Both the position numbers and the translations under genes were made by a program. A stretch of DNA of 39,337 bases from Mesorhizobium sp. M7A.F.Ca.US.006.01.1.1. Its GTDB lineage: Bacteria > Pseudomonadota > Alphaproteobacteria > Rhizobiales > Rhizobiaceae. The stretch lies in the NCBI RefSeq assembly GCF_003997935.1, contig NZ_RZQL01000031.1, positions 1 through 39,337 on the forward strand, read 5' to 3'. The notes under the pieces were generated by a model. The model had not been told where the DNA came from and searched no databases. It was given only the letters and a program-made list of their open reading frames with translations. Positions within the stretch are counted from its first letter, which is position 1, and each line of letters begins with the position of its first letter. Positions 31,533-39,337 of this stretch are shown piece after piece.

Positions 31533-32717
31533 ATGAAAATCCGCAGCATCAAAGCCACGCCGATCAATTTGCGCCTCGAAGCGCCCTATGCCTGGGTGTT
31601 CGGCGAACTCGACGGATTTTCGCCGACCATTGTCGAAGTCGAGACCGAAGATGGCCTGGTCGGCCTCGGCGAAGCGCCGACGCCAGCGGCGGCCGCAATC
31701 ATCAACGATGTCCTGGCGCCACGGCTGGTCGGCCGCGATGCCTTCGACATTGCCGGCGCCGAACATGTTTGCCTGCCCTATTGGACCGGCGTGCAGTCGA
31801 TCAACGACCGCACCCGCATCATGGCTTTCGGCGCCATCGAGATGGCGTTGTGGGACCTGCGCGGCAAGGCGTGGAACCAGCCGCTCTACCAGTTGCTTGG
31901 CGGCGCCGTGCGCAAGGACATCCCGTTCACCGACTATTTTTCCCTACGCGGTGACGGGCCAAGGGTGAAGGGCGAGACGACGCCCGAGGAAGTCGCCAAT
32001 TATTGCGTCGAATTGCACGAGACGCATGGAACGACCTTCTTCGAAGGCAAGTTTTCGACCGAAGACCCGAAAGTCTCGCTCAGGATGGTCGAACTGATCC
32101 GCCGGAAACTTGGTGACGATGCGATGATCCGTATCGATTCCAACCAGGCCTATTCGCTCAGCACCGCGCGGCGGCTGGCGCGGCCGCTGGAAGAATTGGG
32201 CGTGCGCAACTGGGAGGATCCGGTGGCGACCATCGAGGAGATGCGCGAGCTGCGGCGCCATTGCTCGATCCCGTTCTCGACCCACAACATCGACATTGCG
32301 CGCGCCATGGAAACCAAGGTACCGGACGCTTTCGTCGGCAACCCGACGACGCATGGCGGCATTGGCCGGATGCTACGCTTCGTCGGCGCCTGCGAGCACG
32401 CCAGCATCGATTTCTGGTGCTACAGCGGCGACAGCGGCATCGGCAGTGCCGCCTATCTGCACCTATGCGCGGCACTCGGCTGGATCAGGGAGCCGAACCA
32501 GTCGCTGTTTCGCATGCTGCCGATGGATGTCACCGAGGAAGGACCGTTTTCGCCGAGGAACAATTTCGTGCGCGTTCCGGAGGGTCCCGGTCTCGGCGTC
32601 ACCTTGTCGCGCGAGAACCTCGCTGTCTGTCACAGAGACTTTACCGAGAAAGGACCGTGCAACAAGTATCATGACCCGGCAAAGCCCGGAACCTATCGCC
32701 GTCTGCCGCTGAACTAG
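31533..32717 (+). CDS. Enolase-superfamily enzyme, glucarate-dehydratase-like
   Basis: A 394-residue member of the same superfamily but from another branch. MIRIDSNQAYSLSTARRLARPLEELGVRNWEDPV and the FSTHNIDIARAMET segment recall glucarate- and galactarate-dehydratase-like proteins; WCYSGDSGIGSAAYLHLCAALGWIREPNQSLFRML is a C-terminal hallmark of that branch. It probably dehydrates a sugar acid or another hydroxy acid. It starts one base after the preceding enolase gene, so both are co-translated. Having two different enolase enzymes together suggests sequential steps or two substrates. The peptide-type ABC transporter genes follow after 169 bases. Confidence 0.85.
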   Translation: MKIRSIKATPINLRLEAPYAWVFGELDGFSPTIVEVETEDGLVGLGEAPTPAAAAIINDVLAPRLVGRDAFDIAGAEHVCLPYWTGVQSINDRTRIMAFGAIEMALWDLRGKAWNQPLYQLLGGAVRKDIPFTDYFSLRGDGPRVKGETTPEEVANYCVELHETHGTTFFEGKFSTEDPKVSLRMVELIRRKLGDDAMIRIDSNQAYSLSTARRLARPLEELGVRNWEDPVATIEEMRELRRHCSIPFSTHNIDIARAMETKVPDAFVGNPTTHGGIGRMLRFVGACEHASIDFWCYSGDSGIGSAAYLHLCAALGWIREPNQSLFRMLPMDVTEEGPFSPRNNFVRVPEGPGLGVTLSRENLAVCHRDFTEKGPCNKYHDPAKPGTYRRLPLN

Positions 32718-32800
32718 ACGGCGGAAGCAGTGCAGTCAGGACTCCGGCACGTCCACGCCACGACTGGATGGACCGGACAAAACCGCATGCTAAAGTTTCG

Positions 32801-32807
32801 GTCGACA
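32801..32807. promoter_or_regulatory. Possible second GntR half-site before the transporter genes
   Basis: GTCGACA at 32801-32807 repeats the core of the palindrome at 29645-29660, but only within the weaker GGTCGACAGACC context. It lies 80 bases before the binding-protein ATG in the only sizeable gap of this operon. It may let the GntR protein act on the transporter too, but the match is short. Confidence 0.25.
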
Positions 32808-32886
32808 GACCTCTCTGGCGGCCGAAAAATGGAGCAATCCACGAAATTTCGTCAACCATAAGAAATAGGGGAAAGGGTAAAAACCC

Positions 32887-34551
32887 ATGAGCAAGAACTA
32901 CAGCATTCTCGACCTGATCCGGCGCAATCGCACGCCGCTTGAAAATCACCTGATCGACGGCCTCGTCGACGGCCGTGTCAGCCGCCGCGACTTCGTCCGC
33001 CATGGCAGCCTGCTCGGCCTGTCGCTGCCGCTGCTGGGCCGCATCGGCATGGCCGCCGGCCTTGGCGGCATGCCGTCGCTGGCGCGCGCCCAGGGCGCAC
33101 CTGGCGCCACCATCCGTGTCGCCAGCAGCGTGCCGGCGGCGACGATCGACCCGGTCACCATTGCGGACGCCGGCGGCCTGCTGATCATGCAGCAGGTTGC
33201 CGAATTCCTTTGCGTCGACGGCCCCGATCTGGTGCTGCAGCCGGCCTTGGCCGAAAGCTGGAAGCCGAACGACAATGGCACGGTGTGGACCTTCAAGCTG
33301 CGCAAGGGCGTGAAATTCCACAGCGGCGGCGAGATGAAGGCAGATGACGTCGTGGCCAGCATCGACCGCCTTGCCGACCCGGCCAACTCGTCCAATGCGC
33401 TGTCGGTGTTCACCGGCATTCTGCAGAAGGGCGCTTCAAAGAAGGTCGACGACTATACGGTGGAATTCCATCTCGATGCGCCGAACGGCAACTTCCCCTA
33501 CATGCTGTCGTCCGACAACTACAACGCCGTCATCATCCCGGCGAGCTACAAAGGCGACTACGAGAAGAGCTTCGACGGCACCGGGCCGTTCAGGATCGAG
33601 AAATACACGGCCAAGGTCGGTGCGTCCTTCGTCCGCAACGAGGACTATTGGGGGCCGAAGGCATTGCCCGAGCGCACCGAATTCACCTTCTTCACCGACA
33701 TGCAGCCGCAGATCCTGGCGCTGCAGGGCGGACAGGTCGACATCATCAACCAGATGCCGGTGTTGGCTGGTGTCGCTCTGCTCAACGATCCGAACATCGA
33801 CATCATCAGCCTGAAGTCGTCGGCCCATCAGCAACTTCACATGCGCTGCGATGAGGGCCCGTTGAAGGATGCGCGCGTGCGCCGTGCCATTGCGCTCTGC
33901 CTCGATCGCGACAAGTTGGCCGCCGGCCTGATGAAGGGACGCTCCGCTCTGGGCAATGACAGCCCGTTCGCCGCCGTCTACCCTTCGACCGATACGAGTG
34001 TGCCGCAACGCAAGCAGGATATCGCCCAGGCCAAGCAGCTCATGGAAGCAGCCGGCCTTGGCCAGGGCTTCAAGATAACCCTGACCACCGAACGCTACCT
34101 GGAAATCCCCGAGTACGCCCAGCTCATCCAGAACTGGGTCAAGGAGATCGGTGTCCAACTCGACCTCAACATCCTCGACCAGAGCGGCTATTACGGAGAC
34201 GCGGTGTTCGGCAAATCGAACTGGCTGGATTCGGTGATGGGCATCACCGACTACGGCCACCGCGGCGTGCCGAACGTCTATCTCGCGGCGCCGCTGAAGA
34301 GCGAAGGCACCTGGAATGCGGCGCATTTCAAGAACAAGGACTATGACGCGCTGGCGACCAGCTACATCGCAGCCCTCGACCTCGAGGCGCAGAAGGCCGA
34401 CGCCGGCAAGATCCAGAAGCTGCTGCTTGAGGAAACGCCGGTCATCTTCGGCTATTTCTACGACTATCTGACGGCGACGGCGAAGGGCGTGGCCGGCGTA
34501 CAGCCGACCGCCATGTCGCAGCTGTTCCTCGACAAGGCATCGAAGGCCTGA
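32887..34551 (+). CDS. Peptide/nickel-type ABC transporter substrate-binding protein (Tat)
   Basis: A 554-residue periplasmic solute-binding protein of family 5 (DppA/OppA-like). The N-terminal GRVSRRDFVRHGSLLGLSLPLLG has the twin arginines at 33-34 with a good Tat context, so it is probably exported folded; the cleavage site is near ARAQG. Then follow the family blocks GTVWTFKLRKGVKFHSGGEMKADDVVASIDRL and DARVRRAIALCLDRDKLAAGLMKG. Such proteins bind peptides, but in catabolic operons they often bind other organic compounds, here perhaps a substrate of the enolase enzymes. Its AGGGGAAAGGG ribosome-binding region is strong. Confidence 0.93.
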   Translation: MSKNYSILDLIRRNRTPLENHLIDGLVDGRVSRRDFVRHGSLLGLSLPLLGRIGMAAGLGGMPSLARAQGAPGATIRVASSVPAATIDPVTIADAGGLLIMQQVAEFLCVDGPDLVLQPALAESWKPNDNGTVWTFKLRKGVKFHSGGEMKADDVVASIDRLADPANSSNALSVFTGILQKGASKKVDDYTVEFHLDAPNGNFPYMLSSDNYNAVIIPASYKGDYEKSFDGTGPFRIEKYTAKVGASFVRNEDYWGPKALPERTEFTFFTDMQPQILALQGGQVDIINQMPVLAGVALLNDPNIDIISLKSSAHQQLHMRCDEGPLKDARVRRAIALCLDRDKLAAGLMKGRSALGNDSPFAAVYPSTDTSVPQRKQDIAQAKQLMEAAGLGQGFKITLTTERYLEIPEYAQLIQNWVKEIGVQLDLNILDQSGYYGDAVFGKSNWLDSVMGITDYGHRGVPNVYLAAPLKSEGTWNAAHFKNKDYDALATSYIAALDLEAQKADAGKIQKLLLEETPVIFGYFYDYLTATAKGVAGVQPTAMSQLFLDKASKA

Positions 34552-34566
34552 GCTAACTCATTGTTG

Positions 34567-34638
34567 GAGCATGATCTCCGGACAAAACGGTTCCCGTTTG
34601 TCCGAGAAAACCGGTCCCCACTTTTCGGGATCATGCTC
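34567..34638. repeat. Dispersed repeat with GAGCATGATC arms
   Basis: GAGCATGATC at 34567-34576 is inverted as GATCATGCTC at 34629-34638, around CCGGACAAAACGG- and AAAACCGGTCCCC-type interior. This is a well-known intergenic repeat of rhizobia. It lies between the binding-protein and permease genes. Confidence 0.75.
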
Positions 34639-34662
34639 AAAAGAGAAAGCCAATCCTCTAAC

Positions 34663-34688
34663 AGCCAGCTCCCGCATGGGGGCTGGCT
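34663..34688 (+). terminator. Strong intercistronic hairpin
   Basis: AGCCAGC at 34663-34669 and GCTGGCT at 34682-34688 pair, with a T-G pair and CCC/GGG inside, giving 11 pairs around GCAT. There is no T-run, so it probably stabilises the upstream message or tunes read-through into the permease rather than ending transcription. Confidence 0.5.
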
Positions 34689-34730
34689 CCACAGGGAGTC
34701 CTAGCCATTCTCTCCTTCCTTGTCCGGCGT

Positions 34731-35660
34731 GTGTCGCTGTCGCTGGTGACGCTGTTCCTGCTCAGCATCATGGTGTTCCTGGGCGGCCAGGTGCTGCCCG
34801 GCAATGTCGGGCGCGCCATATTGGGTCCGTTCGCCGACCAGCGCGCGGTCGATGCACTCAATCACACGCTCGGCGTCGACCGCCCGCTGCTGACCCAGTA
34901 CTGGGGCTGGATCTCCAACTTCGTCCAGGGCGACATGGGCACGTCCTACATCTTCCGCTCGCCGGTCGCGCCCTTCGTTATCGATGCGCTGGGCAACTCA
35001 ATGAAGCTGGCGGCGGTCGCCTTCGTTCTGGTGGTGCCGATCGGCATCCTCGGCGGCGTCGTTGCAGCGCTCAACCTCAACCGCCCGCTCGACCGCATCA
35101 TCAGCCTCGGCGGCCTGTCGGTGACGGTGCTGCCGGAATTCGTCACTGGCATCATCCTGATCCTGATCTTTGGTGTGTGGCTGCGCTGGCTGCCGATCTC
35201 GGCCGCATGGCCGCGCGACGCCGGTTTCTTCACGCAGCTCTACTACCTGATCCTGCCTTCACTGCCGCTGTTCCTGGTGCTGTTCGGCTATATCGCCCGC
35301 ATGGCGCGCTCGGGCATGATCGAGGCGCTCGATTCCGACTATACGCGAACGGCCGTGCTGAAGGGCCTGCCCTGGCGCACGGTGATCTGGCGGCATGTGC
35401 TGCGCAACGCGCTGTTGCCGACCATCACCGTTATTGCGACACAGACCGGCTATCTGATCGGCGGCCTCGTGGTGATCGAAACGCTGTTTCGCTATCAAGG
35501 CATCGGCTCGCTGATCTTCACTGCCGCGCGCGGCAAGGACTTCCCGATGCTGGAGTCGGGCATCCTCACCATCGGCATCGTCTATGCCGTGGCCACTCTT
35601 GTCGCCGACTTCCTCTATTCCGTGCTCAATCCGCGCATCCGGCTGGGGTCAGACCAATGA
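34731..35660 (+). CDS. Peptide/nickel-type ABC transporter permease (DppB-like)
   Basis: An inner-membrane permease of 309 residues (DppB/OppB family) with six helices and the loop IARMARSGMIEALDSDYTRTAVLKGLPWRTVIWRHVLRNALLP, which contacts the ATPase. The start is odd: the first canonical start codon in frame is the GTG at 34731, which has no ribosome-binding site, while the natural family N-terminus (ILSFLVRRVSLSLVTLFLL) begins at an ATT at 34707 with GGGAG eight bases upstream. I give the GTG coordinate but consider ATT the more likely real start. The stop overlaps the next permease by four bases (ATGA). Confidence 0.9.
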   Translation: MSLSLVTLFLLSIMVFLGGQVLPGNVGRAILGPFADQRAVDALNHTLGVDRPLLTQYWGWISNFVQGDMGTSYIFRSPVAPFVIDALGNSMKLAAVAFVLVVPIGILGGVVAALNLNRPLDRIISLGGLSVTVLPEFVTGIILILIFGVWLRWLPISAAWPRDAGFFTQLYYLILPSLPLFLVLFGYIARMARSGMIEALDSDYTRTAVLKGLPWRTVIWRHVLRNALLPTITVIATQTGYLIGGLVVIETLFRYQGIGSLIFTAARGKDFPMLESGILTIGIVYAVATLVADFLYSVLNPRIRLGSDQ

Positions 35661-36535
35661 GCACCATCCAGACCACCTCCTCGACACCCGACGACACGCG
35701 CCCGCGCGGCCCGCTGGCCGAGGTCTTTTTCTCGCTGCTGCGCTCGCGAACATTCCTTGTCGGTTTCGCCATCGTGCTGTTCTGGGTTGCCTGCGCGCTG
35801 TTCGGCGAGCGCTTCGCACCCTACGACCCGCTCGCCGACGACATCATCAACGCGCTGGCGCCGCCTTCTTCCGAACACTGGTTCGGCACCGACCAGATCG
35901 GCCGCGACGTCTTCTCGCGCGTCATCGTCGGTTCGCGCGACATCCTGACCGTCGCCCCGCTGGCAACCTTGCTGGCGACCGTGGCCGGCACGGCGCTCGG
36001 CCTCGTCACCGGCTATTTTCGCGGCCTGGTCGACGACGTCGTCAGCCGTATCCTGGAAGCCTTCATGGCGATCCCGGTGGTCATCGTCGCGCTGTTGGCA
36101 ATCGTTGCGCTCGGCACCTCGAAGACGACGGTCATCGTCGTCATCGGCCTCAGCTTCGCGCCGATCATCGCACGCACCGTGCGCTCGGCGGTGCTGGCCG
36201 AGCGCGAACTCGACTATGTCGCCGCCGCGCAGCTAAGGCATGAAAGTGCGCTGCATACGATGTTCGTCGAGATTCTGCCCAACGTCATCCCGCCGATCCT
36301 GGTCGAAACCACCGTGCGGCTAGGCTATGCCATTTTCGCCGTCGCCACACTCTCTTTCATGGGGTTCGGCATCCAGCCGCCCTCGCCTGACTGGGGGCTG
36401 TCGATCTCCAACAATTACGGCATGATCGGCGGCGGCTTCTGGTGGACGGTGCTGTTCGACGCGCTGGCCATCGCCTCGTTGGTCATCGGCGTCAACCTTG
36501 CGGCCGACGGCGTTCACGGAGCGCTCAATGACTAA
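35657..36535 (+). CDS. Peptide/nickel-type ABC transporter permease (DppC-like)
   Basis: A 292-residue permease of the DppC/OppC family. The cytoplasmic N-terminal helix precedes FLVGFAIVLFWVACALFGERFAPYDPLADD, the typical first helix and periplasmic loop, and HWFGTDQIGRDVFSRVIVGSRDIL is a diagnostic block. VRSAVLAERELDYVAAAQLRHESALHTMFVEILPNVIPPILVET is the coupling loop. It overlaps the DppB-like gene by four bases and the ATPase gene by eight, so the three are translationally coupled. Confidence 0.94.
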   Translation: MSTIQTTSSTPDDTRPRGPLAEVFFSLLRSRTFLVGFAIVLFWVACALFGERFAPYDPLADDIINALAPPSSEHWFGTDQIGRDVFSRVIVGSRDILTVAPLATLLATVAGTALGLVTGYFRGLVDDVVSRILEAFMAIPVVIVALLAIVALGTSKTTVIVVIGLSFAPIIARTVRSAVLAERELDYVAAAQLRHESALHTMFVEILPNVIPPILVETTVRLGYAIFAVATLSFMGFGIQPPSPDWGLSISNNYGMIGGGFWWTVLFDALAIASLVIGVNLAADGVHGALND

Positions 36536-38558
36536 CTCCGCCAAGGCTAAGAACGCACTCGAACTCACCGATCTGTCGGTTGCCTACCGCGTCGCCGGCC
36601 GCAACCGAGCGGTGCTGCGCAACCTCAGCCTCACCATCGCCCAGGGTGAGACCTATGGGCTGGTCGGCGAATCCGGCTGCGGCAAATCCACCGTCGCGCT
36701 TACCGTCGTGCGCTATTTGCCGCGCAACGGCTCGATCACTGGCGGCGCCATCTCGCTCGACGGCCAGGACGTCATGAGGCTGGACGCCGAAGCGCTCAGG
36801 CAGGCGCGCGCCGAAAGCGTCTCCATGGTCTATCAGGACCCGGGCAAGGCGCTGAACCCGTCGATCCGCGTCGGTCGCCAGCTGACCGAGATTTTTGAAC
36901 TCGGCGGCGTCTCGGGACAGGCGGCTACCGACCGGGCGATCGCGATGCTGAATCGGGTGCGCATCTCCGATCCCGTCAGCGTCATGCAGCGCTACCCGCA
37001 CCAGCTTTCCGGCGGCATGCAGCAACGCGTGGCTATCGCCATGGCGCTGGCCAACGATCCCTCGATGCTGATCCTCGACGAGCCGACCACCGGCCTCGAT
37101 GCGACGGTGGAGGCCGAGGTGCTCGACCTGATCGCGCAGCTCAGGCAGGAACTATCGGCCTCGATCCTGTTCATCAGCCACAACCTCGCCGTCGTCTCCA
37201 ACATGTGCGATCGGGTCGGCGTGCTCTATGCCGGCATGCTGGTCGAGGAAGGGCCGACGGAGGTCGTCTTCAACGACCCGCGCCATCCCTATACCGTAGC
37301 CTTGCTGCGCTGCCTGCCGCGCGGGGGCCAACGCAAGGACCAGGGCCGCCTCGACACCATTCCCGGCTTCCTGCCCGGCATCGGGGTCGACATCAAGGGC
37401 TGCGCCTTCGCCGATCGCTGCGCGCTCGCCGATGACCGCTGCCGCAGCGAGTTGCCGCCGCTCTATGATCTGGGCGGCCGGCTGTCCCGCTGCTTCCATC
37501 ACGACAAGGCGCAGGCGCTGCCGCGGACGACACCGAGCGATGTGGCGCCCGCACCAAAGGCGGCGGAAGCACCGGTGCTGCGCGTCGCGGGGCTGAACAA
37601 GACCTATGCCAGCCACGGCCATGCACTGCGCGCCGTGAAGGACGTGTCGCTCGACCTGCGGCCCGGCGAGACGCTCGGGCTGGTCGGCGAATCCGGCAGC
37701 GGCAAGACGACCTTCGCCAGGCTGCTGCTCGGCCTGGTGCCGCCCGACGAAGGCGGCACCATCGAGCTGGAAGGCAAGGCGCTGGCGCCACGACTGGAGA
37801 ACCGCAGCGACGACCAGATCAAGGCGATGCAGATCGTCTTCCAGAACCCGGACTCCGCACTCAACCGCTCGCATTCGATCCGCCACCTGATCGGCCGCGC
37901 GCTGAAGCGGCTGGCCGGCCTCTCCGGCAAGGCGCTGGAGGCTCGTCTCAACGACCTCGTCCGCTCGGTGCGGCTCACCGACCGGCATCTTGCCGTCAAG
38001 CCGCGCCAGCTCTCCGGCGGCCTGAAGCAGCGCGTTGCCATCGCGCGTGCCTTCGCCGGCGATCCTCGCATCGTGGTGTGCGACGAGCCGACCTCGGCGC
38101 TCGACGTCTCGGTGCAGGCTGCGATCCTCAACCTGCTCGCCGACCTGCAGTCGAAGGAAGACGTCAGCTACATCTTCATCTCGCACGACCTTGCCGTGGT
38201 GCGTTACCTCTCCGACAAGATCGCCGTGCTCTATCTCGGCCGCATCATGGAACTTGGGCCATCGGAAGACGTCTTTTCCGGACCGCATCACCCCTATACC
38301 GAGGCGCTTTTGTCGGCGGTGCCCAAACTCGACCAGACCGAGACGGCACGCATTCGTCTCGACGGCGAAATCCCCAGCGCCACCAACCCCCCGTCGGGCT
38401 GCGTGTTCCACACGCGCTGCCCGCGCAAGATCGGCCCGATCTGCGAGCAGCAGGAGCCGCCACTCAGCGAAGCCCAGGCCGGCCATTCCATCCGCTGCCA
38501 CATTCCTTACGCCGAACTGGCCAGGCTGCAGAGAGCGGTCGTAATCGAGCCGGCATAG
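36528..38558 (+). CDS. Fused double ATPase of the peptide/nickel-type ABC transporter
   Basis: A 676-residue protein carrying two complete ATPase domains, equal to DppD and DppF joined. Walker A motifs are GESGCGKST at residues 47-55 and GESGSGKTT at 387-395; signatures are LSGGMQQRV and LSGGLKQRV; Walker B motifs end in LILDEPTTGLD and VVCDEPTSALD. Each half ends with the oligopeptide-transporter C-terminal cysteine cluster (FADRCALADDRC; FHTRCPRKIGPIC), which may hold an iron-sulphur centre. The fused form is common in rhizobia. It overlaps the permease gene by eight bases and ends the operon 27 bases before the converging LysR gene. Confidence 0.95.
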   Translation: MTNSAKAKNALELTDLSVAYRVAGRNRAVLRNLSLTIAQGETYGLVGESGCGKSTVALTVVRYLPRNGSITGGAISLDGQDVMRLDAEALRQARAESVSMVYQDPGKALNPSIRVGRQLTEIFELGGVSGQAATDRAIAMLNRVRISDPVSVMQRYPHQLSGGMQQRVAIAMALANDPSMLILDEPTTGLDATVEAEVLDLIAQLRQELSASILFISHNLAVVSNMCDRVGVLYAGMLVEEGPTEVVFNDPRHPYTVALLRCLPRGGQRKDQGRLDTIPGFLPGIGVDIKGCAFADRCALADDRCRSELPPLYDLGGRLSRCFHHDKAQALPRTTPSDVAPAPKAAEAPVLRVAGLNKTYASHGHALRAVKDVSLDLRPGETLGLVGESGSGKTTFARLLLGLVPPDEGGTIELEGKALAPRLENRSDDQIKAMQIVFQNPDSALNRSHSIRHLIGRALKRLAGLSGKALEARLNDLVRSVRLTDRHLAVKPRQLSGGLKQRVAIARAFAGDPRIVVCDEPTSALDVSVQAAILNLLADLQSKEDVSYIFISHDLAVVRYLSDKIAVLYLGRIMELGPSEDVFSGPHHPYTEALLSAVPKLDQTETARIRLDGEIPSATNPPSGCVFHTRCPRKIGPICEQQEPPLSEAQAGHSIRCHIPYAELARLQRAVVIEPA

Positions 38559-38584
38559 CGCTGTCGCTCGCGTGGCTTGGCCAG

Positions 38585-39337
38585 TCAGATCTGGCCCGCC
38601 ATGCTGAGAGCACGGTCACCTTCTGAAAAGCCCTGCCCTTCGGCCCAGTCTCTGGCCAGCGTGCGCAGGCCGGTGAGCGCGACATCCAGGACATCCGAAG
38701 AAACAGGATTGGAGGGATAGGCGAGGTAGATCGGCCGCTGGAACACCGGCGCGTTGTCGATGCGTCGCATTTCGCCGCGCTCGATATGGCCGCTGACGGC
38801 GCTGAGCGGCAGATAGGCGGCGGCTTGCTGCGACAGGACATGCTGGAGGCCGATGAAGACCAGCCCGGCCGAAATGGCCGGCTTGACCATGCCGGCAAAG
38901 GCGCGGTCGTGCTCGATGCGGAATTCCAGTCCCCAGTCCATCAGAATGTAGTTTTCGGTCCATGGCTTGGTCTGAGCGGCGTGCTGCACCAGCACGACCT
39001 GATCGACGGCCAGCGTTTCGTAGACGATGCCGGGATGCGGCCGCGGCAGATAGAGGATGCAGATGTCGAGCAGGCCTTCCGCCAATTGGTCGATCGCCGA
39101 GTCCGGAAAGCTGCCCTCCAGCCGCAGCGCCACGTTCGGCCGCCTAGTGCGCATCCACTCGACCCATGGCGAGGTGATGCGGTCCCACAGATAGGCCGGC
39201 GCGGTCAGCCGCAGCAAGGTCTCGTAGCCATCGGGAACGGCGATGTCCTGCCGCGATTGCTCCCAGGTGCGGGTGATCGACGAGGCATGCGGCAGGAACT
39301 GCCGGCCGGCCGGCGTCAGCGTGACGCCATCGCGGTC
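38585..39337 (-). CDS. LysR-family regulator, N-terminus cut by window edge
   Basis: At least 250 residues. The visible part begins with the end of the winged helix (DRDGVTLTPAGRQFLPHASSIT, the wing and linker of LysR proteins) and continues through the whole effector domain (TLLRLTAPAYLWDRITSPWVEWMRTRRPNVALRLEGSF), to QGFSEGDRALSMAGQI. The first 45 or so residues, with the recognition helix, lie beyond the right edge. It converges with the peptide transporter operon; its targets are probably outside the window. Confidence 0.85.
   Translation of the reverse strand, partial: DRDGVTLTPAGRQFLPHASSITRTWEQSRQDIAVPDGYETLLRLTAPAYLWDRITSPWVEWMRTRRPNVALRLEGSFPDSAIDQLAEGLLDICILYLPRPHPGIVYETLAVDQVVLVQHAAQTKPWTENYILMDWGLEFRIEHDRAFAGMVKPAISAGLVFIGLQHVLSQQAAAYLPLSAVSGHIERGEMRRIDNAPVFQRPIYLAYPSNPVSSDVLDVALTGLRTLARDWAEGQGFSEGDRALSMAGQI

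Overview
The window looks like chromosome from a Mesorhizobium-like member of the Hyphomicrobiales. The DNA is GC-rich and tightly packed, with many short four-base (ATGA) gene overlaps, several solute-binding-protein-dependent ABC transporters, several LysR/GntR/LacI regulators, dispersed palindromic repeats of the kind common in rhizobia, and a small RNA with the three anti-Shine-Dalgarno loops of the alpha-r14 family. The species is inferred from gene content and was not tested.

Layout. 1-4240: a YbfB-type MFS exporter, a small DUF1127-like protein, a LysR regulator overlapping an M29 aminopeptidase, and a DUF488 protein. 4240-4655: non-coding repeat mosaic holding a decayed IS110 left end with a possible bridge-RNA fold. 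4655-7200: ArsC/YffB-like protein, an ArsR regulator with a translationally coupled SRPBCC protein, a SnoaL-like protein and a 2H phosphoesterase. 7253-13447: a polyamine-type block on the minus strand, with an FAD amine oxidase, permeases B and C, binding protein, a 237-bp palindromic repeat, an XRE-cupin regulator and the ATPase. Two identical-architecture operators (TTTCA-N6-TGAAA) lie before the oxidase and the first permease and probably bind the XRE-cupin protein. 13606-19151: a fumarylacetoacetate-hydrolase-family enzyme, a ribose-type sugar ABC transporter and a LacI regulator whose start region has been triplicated as a 53-bp tandem repeat.

19182-21815 is the most unusual locus. A minus-strand gene encodes a PqqD-like domain joined to a twin-arginine-like hydrophobic segment and a 30-residue tail with an inhibitor-cystine-knot cysteine pattern. 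Divergent from it are a PF14907-type nucleotidyltransferase and an HPr-kinase-related P-loop protein. I read this as a possible ribosomally made peptide system with an embedded knottin. An alpha-r14-type sRNA follows at about 21981-22098.

22191-27615: a TetR repressor, two tandem GTTAC-N6-GTAAC operators over a sigma-70 promoter, a small coupled ORF, an RND pump and its adaptor. 27638-29462: a LysR regulator divergent from a 2-oxoglutarate/Fe(II) dioxygenase. 29645-38558: a GntR regulator with a perfect palindromic operator, two enolase-superfamily dehydratase/epimerase genes and a complete peptide/nickel-type ABC importer with a fused double ATPase, probably one catabolic operon. A LysR gene cut by the window edge closes the region.
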